In this document: positions 57,715-64,000 of the stretch, in pieces
How positions within the stretch are numbered: the stretch's first letter is position 1
How the letters are laid out: each line of letters starts with the position of its first letter
NCBI RefSeq assembly: GCF_000972385.1
Contig: NZ_JXTE01000029.1
Span: forward strand, 62,001-126,000
Origin: Streptomyces sp. WM6386
Lineage (GTDB): Bacteria; Actinomycetota; Actinomycetes; Streptomycetales; Streptomycetaceae
DNA length: 64,000 nucleotides
Reading direction: 5' to 3'
Translations under genes and position numbers: made by a program
The notes under the pieces: generated by a model
Seen by the model: only the letters and a program-made list of their open reading frames with translations
Databases searched by the model: none
What the model was told of the DNA's origin: nothing

Positions 57715-60051
57715 ATGACCTCGCAGTCGGGGAAGACCTCACCCCTGCCCCGCCGAGCCGTACTCGGCACCGCACTGGGCGGCGCGGCAGCCGCCGCCCT
57801 GCCCGGGACGGCCCACGCCGAACAGCCCGAACGGTCCGAGCAGTCCGGCGATGCCGGCTTAGCCGCCGAGCAGGCACGCCGCCCCTGGAGACTCCGCGAC
57901 ACCATGACCACCGACCGCGCCTGGGAAGGCTTCCTCCGCGGTCAGGACCTGCTCTGGAGCAAGCTGCCCACCCTCTGGTACGAGGGCCCCTTCCTCGGCG
58001 ACGGCCTGCTCGGCACCATGGTCTACCAGGAGCCGAACACCCGGCACATCCGCTTCACCGTCCAGCACGGCCGAGTCCAGGACCACCGGCCCGAGTTCGG
58101 CAGCGGCTGGGGCACCGCCCGCCTGCCGGTCGGCCACCTCACCCTCGAACCGGTCGGCACCATCACCGCCGTCGACTGGCGACTGAGCCTGTGGAACGCC
58201 GAACTCGCCGGAACGGTCACCACCACCGCAGGCACTCTCAGCCTCTCCGCCCTCATCCACGACGAGGTCCTCGCCGTCCGTGTGACGGCCGACGGCGACG
58301 AAGCCCCCACCTGGACCTTCCACCCCGAGGAGGCCATCAGCCCCCGGAAGATCCAGGAGGCCCCGCCCGCCGGCTACACCCCCAACCCGCCCTGGACCAC
58401 CCGGACCACCACCGACGGCACCGAGCAGACACTCCAACCCCTCACCGGCGGCGGCAGGACCGCGACCTCCTACCGCCGCACCGGGGACGACCTGCTGCTC
58501 AGCGTCGGCCACAGCTTCCCCTCCGACACCGCCGCCGAGGCCGACTCCCTGCGCAACCTCCGGCGCGCCCCGTCCCACGACGTCCTCAGGCAACGGCACA
58601 TCCGCTGGTGGCACGCGTTCTACCGGAAGAGCTTCGTCTCGTTCCCCGATCAGCGGTTGCAGAGCTTCCACTGGATCCAGCTCTACAAAGTCGCCTCCGC
58701 CAGCCGCGCCGGCGGCCCCGTCATGGCCACCTCCGGTCCATGGCTGGAGCCGACACCGTGGCCCGCGGTCTGGTGGAACCTCAACGTCCAACTGGAGTAC
58801 TGGCTCATCCACGGCTCCAATCACCTGGAACTCGACGCGCTCGCCACCACTCTGCGCCAGAACCAGGAACAGCTCATCGCCAACGTGCCCGCCGCCTACC
58901 GCTCCGACAGCTCCGGCGTCGGCCGCAGTTCCGACATGTTCGCCAACCGCGGCGTGGGCATGCCCGGCACCGGCGCCGAGACCGGCGATCTGACCTGGAC
59001 GCTGCACAATGTCTGGCTGTCGTACCGGCACACCATGGACACGTCGCTGCTGCGCGACACGATCTACCCGGTACTGCGCCGGGCCATCAACTACTACCTG
59101 CACTTCCTCACCCCGGGCAGCGACGGCAAGCTCCACCTGCCAAGCACCCTCTCGCCCGAATACCCGGTGGTGCCACCGCAGGACACCAACTACGACCTGG
59201 CGCTCATCCGCTGGGGCTGCCAGACGCTCATCGAGTCCGCCGAACTGCTCGGCCTCGACGACGAGTCGGCCCCGCGCTGGCAGGAGGTCCTGGCCCGGCT
59301 CACGCCGTACCCGGTCGACGGCAACGGCTTCATGATCGGTGCCGACACCCCGTACGCCCAGTCCCACCGCCACTACTCGCACCTGCTGATGGTGTACCCG
59401 CTGTACCTCGTCAACTGGGACCAGCCCGAACACCGGGACCTCATCACGAAGTCGGTGGTCCGCTGGCACGCGCTGGCCGGAGCCCACCGCGGCTACAGCT
59501 ACACCGGCGCCGCGTCGATCCACGCGATGACCGGCGACGGCGACACCGCGATCGCCTACCTGCGCAAGTTCTTCGACACCGGCACCCGCTTCCCCTGCCG
59601 GCCCAACACGCACTACACCGAGGCCGGTCCGGTGATCGAGACGCCGCTGTCCGCCTCGCAGTCCCTGCACGACATGTTCTGTCAGAGCTGGGGCGGCGTC
59701 ATCCGCGTCTTCCCCGCCGTCCCGTCCACCTGGAAAGACCTCACCCTGCACGACTTCCGCACCCAAGGCGCCTTTCTGGTCAGCGCGGTTCGCAAGGCAG
59801 GGACCACTCGGTTCATCCGGATCAAGAGCCTGGCAGGCGAGCCGCTCAAGCTCCGCCACGGCCTCGCCGGAACCCTGACCGTGCTCCTCGACGACGGAAC
59901 CCCGGCCCACACCGAGGACCTGGGCGACGGGACCCTCGCCATCGACCTGCCCAAGGGCCGCGAGGTACTCGTCCACCCCGGCCGCCGCCCCGACCTCGTC
60001 ATCGCGCCCGTCGCCATCAGCGAACCGGGCCCGGCCTGGGGACTGCCGTAG
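57715..60051 (+). CDS. Tat-exported GH95-like glycoside hydrolase
   Basis: 778 aa from the ATG at 57715 with GGAGG upstream. A Tat signal is present (PRRAVLGTALGGAAAAALPG, residues 12-31, cut after AHA). The N-terminal beta domain reads WYEGPFLGDGLLGTMVYQEP (residues 87-106) and HIRFTVQHGRVQDHRPEFGS. The (alpha/alpha)6 barrel includes PAVWWNLNVQLEYWLIHGSN and SHRHYSHLLMVYPLYLVNWD, as in GH95. C-terminal: TPLSASQSLHDMFCQSWGGV, VFPAVPSTW. GH95 enzymes remove alpha-L-fucose or alpha-L-galactose. It is co-oriented with the GH97 gene (47 bp). Exact linkage not known. Confidence 0.9.
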   Translation: MTSQSGKTSPLPRRAVLGTALGGAAAAALPGTAHAEQPERSEQSGDAGLAAEQARRPWRLRDTMTTDRAWEGFLRGQDLLWSKLPTLWYEGPFLGDGLLGTMVYQEPNTRHIRFTVQHGRVQDHRPEFGSGWGTARLPVGHLTLEPVGTITAVDWRLSLWNAELAGTVTTTAGTLSLSALIHDEVLAVRVTADGDEAPTWTFHPEEAISPRKIQEAPPAGYTPNPPWTTRTTTDGTEQTLQPLTGGGRTATSYRRTGDDLLLSVGHSFPSDTAAEADSLRNLRRAPSHDVLRQRHIRWWHAFYRKSFVSFPDQRLQSFHWIQLYKVASASRAGGPVMATSGPWLEPTPWPAVWWNLNVQLEYWLIHGSNHLELDALATTLRQNQEQLIANVPAAYRSDSSGVGRSSDMFANRGVGMPGTGAETGDLTWTLHNVWLSYRHTMDTSLLRDTIYPVLRRAINYYLHFLTPGSDGKLHLPSTLSPEYPVVPPQDTNYDLALIRWGCQTLIESAELLGLDDESAPRWQEVLARLTPYPVDGNGFMIGADTPYAQSHRHYSHLLMVYPLYLVNWDQPEHRDLITKSVVRWHALAGAHRGYSYTGAASIHAMTGDGDTAIAYLRKFFDTGTRFPCRPNTHYTEAGPVIETPLSASQSLHDMFCQSWGGVIRVFPAVPSTWKDLTLHDFRTQGAFLVSAVRKAGTTRFIRIKSLAGEPLKLRHGLAGTLTVLLDDGTPAHTEDLGDGTLAIDLPKGREVLVHPGRRPDLVIAPVAISEPGPAWGLP

Positions 60052-60098
60052 CCGCACAGCGCTCACCTCGCCTCACCTCGTCAACAGGGAGGATTCTC

Positions 60099-62000
60099 AT
60101 GGCGGTTCCGATCAGGACCGCGGCTGCCGCGCTGTGCGCCGGCCTGGTGGCCACCCTTCTCACGACGGTTCCCGCGCGGGCCGAACAGCGCGAGCACACC
60201 TGGACCGTGTCCGGCCCCGGCCGGGCCGCTTCGCACGCACCCCACGCGCGGATATCCCTGGACGGCACGACCGGCACGGTCAGCCTCTCCGTGACCCGCG
60301 ACCGCCGTACCGTCATCGAGCCGTCGCCCGTCGGCATCGTCACCGAACAGGCCGACCTCTCCAAGGACTTGAGCTTCCTGCACCGCCAGGACCGCCTCGT
60401 GGACGAGCGGTACCGTACCCAGTCCGGCAAACGGCTGGAACGCCGGGCCCTCATGACCGAAACGCGCCTGTCGTTCGCCACGCCCACGGGCGCCCGGCTC
60501 GACCTCGTCGTCCGCGCCTCCGCCGACGGTGTCGCCTATCGGTACGTCCTGCCCGCCGGCCTCGGTGACGTCCTCGCCGAGACGTCCGCGTTCCGCCTTC
60601 CGCAGGACGCGACCGCGTGGCTCAGCACCTACCGGGCTGACAACGAGGGCCAGTTCGCCCAGTACACCGCGGCGACGGCCCCCGCCAACGACTACTCGCC
60701 GCAAGCCCTGTTCGCCACGGACGGCGGCTACACGCTCCTCGCGGAGTCCGACCTCACCGGCACCTACTCCGGCGCCCGTCTCGCCCACGCCCAAGGCACC
60801 GGAACCTATCGGATCAAGCTCGCCGACGACCGAGTCCGGACCAGCGGCTCCCTCGCCACCCCCTGGCGTGCCATGGTCATTGGCGACCTCGCCACCGTCA
60901 CGCGCTCCACCTTCACCGACGACCTGGCACCCGCCTCCAAGGTCACCGACCCCAGCTGGATCCGACCCGGCACCGTCCTGTGGACCTGGCTCGCCGGCGG
61001 CCGCACCGCCGGGCAGAGCCTCACCGCGCAGAAGGCCTACGTCGACTACGCCGCCGAACGCGGCTGGCCCTACGAGGCCGTCGACGCGGGCTGGTACTTC
61101 AAGTCCGACGAGTGGGACACCACCGACCCGAACTGGCAGAACAACAGCTGGCTGCCCGAACTCGTCGACCATGCACGGGCAAAGGGCGTCGGCATTATTG
61201 TCTGGATCCACCAACGCGACCTCGACACCCCCGGGGAACGCGCCCAGTGGCTGCCCACGCTCGAACGCTGGGGCGTCAAGGGAGTCAAGATCGACTTCAT
61301 GGACTCCGAGGCGCAGTCCATGCTCCAGTGGTACGACGCCATCCTCGCGGAGACCGCCGCCCACCACCTCATGGTCGACTTCCACGGCTCCACGCTCCCC
61401 AAGGGCATGCAACGCACCTGGCCGCAGGTCATGACCCTGGAAGGCGTCGCAGGCGAGGAGAAGCGCACCAACACCGCCGCCCACCTCACCACCCTGCCCT
61501 TCACCCGCAACATCATCGGCTCCATGGACTTCACCCCCGGCGCCTTCCAGCGCGTCGGCCTGCGTCCCAACTCCGACGCGGCCGAGACCGGACTCGCCGT
61601 CGTCTACGAGTCGGCCCTGCAGATGTACGCCGGCACACCGGAGTCGTACGACGAACGGCCCCTGGCCCGCGCCTTCTACGACCAACTCCCCGCCGCCTGG
61701 GACGACACCCGACTGCTGGCAGGCCGCCCCGGTCAGGAGGCCGTTATCGCCCGCCGTGACGGCGACCGCTGGTTCCTGGGCGGGGTGTACGCCGGTACCG
61801 CCCGCACCGCCGAAGTGCCGCTCGCGATCGGCGCCGGACGATGGCTGGTCGAGACGGTCCGCGACGGCGCCGACGGACTCGTCCAGGACCGTCAGGTGCT
61901 GCGCGGCGGCGACACGCTCGACATCGACGTCACCGACAACGGCGGCTTCGCGGGCATCGCCTGCCGATGGAGTCCGGGCACCTCCACCTGCCACCGCTAG
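60099..62000 (+). CDS. GH97 alpha-galactosidase/glucosidase-like enzyme
   Basis: 633 aa from the ATG at 60099 with AGGGAGGA upstream; Sec signal residues 1-28 cut after ARA. The N-terminal beta-supersandwich has SGPGRAASHAPHARISLDGT, and the (beta/alpha)8 barrel has VDAGWYFKSDEWDT, GVGIIVWIHQRDLDT, GVKGVKIDFMDSEAQSMLQW (catalytic Asp in KIDFMD) and HHLMVDFHGSTLPKG. Then a C-terminal beta domain. The Asp in KIDFMD suits retaining GH97 members (alpha-galactosidase type), while Glu in GEEKRTN could be general acid. Secreted; acts on alpha-linked galactose or glucose. Operon with GH95 and the GH88 remnant. Confidence 0.9.
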   Translation: MAVPIRTAAAALCAGLVATLLTTVPARAEQREHTWTVSGPGRAASHAPHARISLDGTTGTVSLSVTRDRRTVIEPSPVGIVTEQADLSKDLSFLHRQDRLVDERYRTQSGKRLERRALMTETRLSFATPTGARLDLVVRASADGVAYRYVLPAGLGDVLAETSAFRLPQDATAWLSTYRADNEGQFAQYTAATAPANDYSPQALFATDGGYTLLAESDLTGTYSGARLAHAQGTGTYRIKLADDRVRTSGSLATPWRAMVIGDLATVTRSTFTDDLAPASKVTDPSWIRPGTVLWTWLAGGRTAGQSLTAQKAYVDYAAERGWPYEAVDAGWYFKSDEWDTTDPNWQNNSWLPELVDHARAKGVGIIVWIHQRDLDTPGERAQWLPTLERWGVKGVKIDFMDSEAQSMLQWYDAILAETAAHHLMVDFHGSTLPKGMQRTWPQVMTLEGVAGEEKRTNTAAHLTTLPFTRNIIGSMDFTPGAFQRVGLRPNSDAAETGLAVVYESALQMYAGTPESYDERPLARAFYDQLPAAWDDTRLLAGRPGQEAVIARRDGDRWFLGGVYAGTARTAEVPLAIGAGRWLVETVRDGADGLVQDRQVLRGGDTLDIDVTDNGGFAGIACRWSPGTSTCHR

Positions 62001-62030
62001 CCGCCCCAACTCCCCGCTGGAGGCACAGAC

Positions 62031-62241
62031 ATGAGCGTTTCCCGGCGTACCGTGCTGACGACAGCGGCCGGTGCCGCAGCGTCGTTCGCCGCCTCGACAC
62101 CACCCGCGGCCGCGGCCGAAAGCCGGTTACCGGCATCGACCGTGCACGTATTGCGCTCGGCGGCCGACTACGCGGTAGAGAAACTCCGCACCGTCGCGCC
62201 GACCGTGACCGCGTTCCCGGTCGGAACCAGATTCGAGAAAT
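62031..62241 (+). pseudogene. N-terminal remnant of a Tat-exported GH88-like hydrolase
   Basis: The ATG at 62031 begins MSVSRRTVLTTAAGAAASFA, a Tat signal, followed by STVHVLRSAADYAVEKLRTV and FPVGTRFEKW. That is the first helix and entry loop of GH88/105 unsaturated glucuronyl or rhamnogalacturonyl hydrolases, which continue with about 300 more residues. The match ends at 62240 and the frame then enters the 3' end of the minus-strand TPR gene. The rest was deleted. The third enzyme of the locus is thus lost. Confidence 0.75.
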
Positions 62242-62258
62242 GGGGGGAAGCCGCCGCG

Positions 62259-63764
62259 TCATTCCTCGTCGCGCCGCAGCCGCCGCAGGGCTTCCTGTAC
62301 GGCGGGGTCGGCGTCGGTATCGCTCCGGGACAGCCAGCGGGCGACGGCGTCGCGGTCGGAGGAGGGCGTCTCCGATGGCGCGGTGCCCCCGACCGTGACG
62401 CCCGCGGAGGGGGAGGACGCCGCCCCGGCCGCTCGCCGCAACCAGCCCTCGGCCTCCGCCATACGGCCCGTCTGCTTGAGCAGGGTCGCCAGGTTGAGCA
62501 TGCCCGTGGGGTCACCCGACTCCGCGGCCCCGCGGAACGATTGCTCGGCCTGCTGCACCTCGCCGCGCCCGTACTGGCAGACGCCCAGGCTCGTCATGGC
62601 CGGGCCGCTGCCGGCCGCGGCGGCCTTGCGCCAGCACTCCTCGGCCTCGCCCATCCGTTCCCGCTGCCGCATCAGGTTGCCGAGATTGTTCCAGCCGTCG
62701 CCGACCTCGCCCAGTTCGATCGCCCGGCGACAGCACCGCTCGGCCTCGTCGAGCCTGCCGAGCTGCCGCAGGCTCACGCCGAGATTCAGCCAGGCGTCGG
62801 TGTACCCGGCCTCGGCGGCCAGGCGGTAGTAGCGCTCGGCGCCCTGATGGTCGCCACGTCCGGCGTGCCAGTGGCCCAGCGCGTACTGGGCCTCCGCGCT
62901 CCCCGCGTCGGAGGCCGCCTCGAAGTACGGTTCCGCCCGCTCCATGTCGTGGCGGTCGCGGTGGACCTCGGCCCGGTACAGCAGCGCCGTCGGGTCACCA
63001 CTTCGGGCGGCGGCGGCGAACCACTCCTCCGCCCCGGCCAGGTCCCCGGCCTGCGCGGCGAGAGCCCCCACCGCCAGCTGGTGCTCCGGTGCCATGTCGT
63101 CGTCCGGGCTGAGGACTTCCTTGAGCACGGGCCAGTTGTCGGGGGACAGGCTCAGCCCGTCCGGGGTGTCTGCCACACCGGCTTTCGCGGTCTCGGCCGC
63201 GGCGGTGAACCAGGCCTCGGCCTCGATGGCGATGGGCGCGACGAGGCACAGCACCCGTGGGTCGCCGTACCGGTGCTCTCCCAGGTTCTGTCGGATCTCC
63301 TCCCACTCGGCGGGGGAGAGGCCGCCGCCGCGCTCCGCGGCACGGCCCTTCTCGGCGTCGGTGGTGGGAGTGCCGGCCGGGCGGGGCGGCCGGTCGAAGG
63401 GGACGGTGCTGCGGGCCCACACCTGTAACAGCGAGATCCGGGCGTCCACCGGCCCCTGGGCGGTCTCGGCCATTCGCAGCCAGCGGACGGCCTGCACGGC
63501 GTTCTGCCGGTCCCAGTGGAGCGTGGCCAGGGCGGCCCGCGCCAGCGGATCCCCGGCGTCCGCCGCCTTCTCCAGCCAGTGCACCGCCTCGTCGGTCCGG
63601 CCCAGGTCACTGAGGCCGATGCCGTAGACGGCCATGGCCTGCGGGCTGCCCGCCTCCGCGCCCTCGCGGGCGAGTTCCTCGGAGATGGCGTGGTCGTACT
63701 GGTAGGCCATCTGGACCGCCTGGTCCCGGGATCTGGCCCCGCCGTTCCTCTTCCACATCCTCAT
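62259..63764 (-). CDS. TPR/SEL1-repeat protein paired with a CHAT protein
   Basis: 501 aa from the ATG at 63764, with GGGGAGGGA upstream. About ten SEL1/TPR repeats of 34-36 residues are visible, such as AMAVYGIGLSDLGRTDEAVH, WLEKAADAGDPLARAALATL, and DAWLNLGVSLRQLGRLDEAE. A charged interdomain region (residues 120-160) is followed by more repeats, then a low-complexity linker and an acidic C-terminus (DPAVQEALRRLRRDEE). No enzyme motif. It is 25 bp downstream of the CHAT gene on the same strand, so both are in one operon. The repeats probably recognise a peptide or partner and regulate the CHAT protease (inference from TPR-CHAT pairs). Confidence 0.88.
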   Translation of the reverse strand: MRMWKRNGGARSRDQAVQMAYQYDHAISEELAREGAEAGSPQAMAVYGIGLSDLGRTDEAVHWLEKAADAGDPLARAALATLHWDRQNAVQAVRWLRMAETAQGPVDARISLLQVWARSTVPFDRPPRPAGTPTTDAEKGRAAERGGGLSPAEWEEIRQNLGEHRYGDPRVLCLVAPIAIEAEAWFTAAAETAKAGVADTPDGLSLSPDNWPVLKEVLSPDDDMAPEHQLAVGALAAQAGDLAGAEEWFAAAARSGDPTALLYRAEVHRDRHDMERAEPYFEAASDAGSAEAQYALGHWHAGRGDHQGAERYYRLAAEAGYTDAWLNLGVSLRQLGRLDEAERCCRRAIELGEVGDGWNNLGNLMRQRERMGEAEECWRKAAAAGSGPAMTSLGVCQYGRGEVQQAEQSFRGAAESGDPTGMLNLATLLKQTGRMAEAEGWLRRAAGAASSPSAGVTVGGTAPSETPSSDRDAVARWLSRSDTDADPAVQEALRRLRRDEE

Positions 63765-63789
63765 CCGCTGTCCCTCCCCGTATCTGCGT

Positions 63790-64000
63790 TCACATGCCTA
63801 CATGGACATGGGCGGCCCAGAACCACGGGCTGTCCCGGTACAGGTCGCGCACGGCGCGTACAGCGGTGTGGAGGGCCTGAGCCGAGCGTTCCGCGACCGG
63901 CCGGGGCGTCCCCAGAGCCGCGTACGTCTTCTCGGCCAGGTCCAGGGCGACCGCGTCGTCGGTCTCCCACAACGTGCCCACGACATGGTGGTATCCGGCG
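63790..64000 (-). CDS. CHAT-domain protein, C-terminus only (N-terminus beyond right edge)
   Basis: The last 70 residues are present: AGYHHVVGTLWETDDAVALD, LAEKTYAALGTPRPVAERSA and DSPWFWAAHVHVGM. These match the end of CHAT (caspase HetF associated with TPR) domains, with the GTLWxxDD strand and WAAHxHxG close. The catalytic His and Cys lie upstream, outside the window, so activity cannot be judged. CHAT proteins are caspase-like proteases in signalling and antiviral systems. Directly followed by the SEL1/TPR gene. Confidence 0.85.
   Translation of the reverse strand, partial: AGYHHVVGTLWETDDAVALDLAEKTYAALGTPRPVAERSAQALHTAVRAVRDLYRDSPWFWAAHVHVGM

Noticed and set aside
1..64000. CRISPR arrays, tRNA, rRNA, insertion sequences
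   Set aside because: No regularly spaced repeats, no tRNA-like cloverleaf with CCA-type end, and no transposase or integrase frame were seen in either strand.

Overview
The window is high-GC actinobacterial DNA, almost certainly a Streptomyces chromosome arm. The evidence is the codon bias, Tat-exported carbohydrate enzymes, a conservon-type (CvnA-like) histidine kinase, PF04672-type SAM proteins, a mycothiol-type DinB/maleylpyruvate-isomerase fold and a Streptomyces-type small EF-hand protein. No rRNA, tRNA, CRISPR array or transposase was found.

Left part, 1-10442: a rhamnoside utilisation locus. A LacI regulator (cut by the left edge) is divergent from two ABC permeases, a lipoprotein sugar-binding protein and two Tat-exported GH78 alpha-L-rhamnosidases. 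Three AACGTT-centred palindromes lie in the control region. 10443-12807 is a decay zone: a frameshifted small gene, an MMPL exporter cut off mid-protein, a histidine-kinase N-terminus and an EF-hand gene that lost its stop. 12817-17853 holds a nucleotidyltransferase, a GlsB/YeaQ membrane protein, a strong bidirectional terminator, a Tat-exported DUF3500 protein and an OmpR-type two-component system.

18271-22771 is a divergent sugar-acid catabolic cluster: an IlvD/Edd dehydratase on one side, and an IclR regulator, FAH-family hydrolase and zinc alcohol dehydrogenase on the other. 22820-35410 carries many small independent genes. These include a GlxA-type regulator, an NAD(P)-binding protein, a SAM protein, PIG-L, a Ser/Gly/Leu repeat protein, barstar, DUF6882, an EEP hydrolase, an SRPBCC-ArsR-SRPBCC operon with paired operators, a membrane protein and an LRR protein.

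35464-38172 contains the most unusual gene, 36299-37081. It encodes a 260-aa protein that reads as two histone folds fused in one chain, the first resembling H2A and the second H2B. Next to it are a long palindrome, a dehalogenase fragment and a secreted metalloprotease. 38246-46050 holds a 1736-aa secreted protein with two GH43 catalytic modules and an orphan CvnA-like sensor kinase. 46191-57494 mixes a frameshifted carbonic anhydrase, an LRV-repeat protein coupled to an unknown gene, a PLC-like membrane protein, an alpha/beta hydrolase, an N-truncated thioesterase, a double-domain MerR regulator divergent from an erythromycin esterase homologue, a second GlxA regulator, an isochorismatase-family hydrolase, a GIY-YIG protein and a DHFR-like reductase.

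57529-62241 is a second glycan-degradation locus (GH95, GH97 and an amputated GH88-like gene) behind a clear promoter and GntR/FadR-like operators. The right edge holds a TPR/SEL1 protein and the C-terminus of a CHAT protease-like protein, a pairing often seen in signalling or defence.

The window is rich in carbohydrate scavenging and in broken genes. At least eight reading frames are truncated or frameshifted, which fits a plastic chromosome arm.
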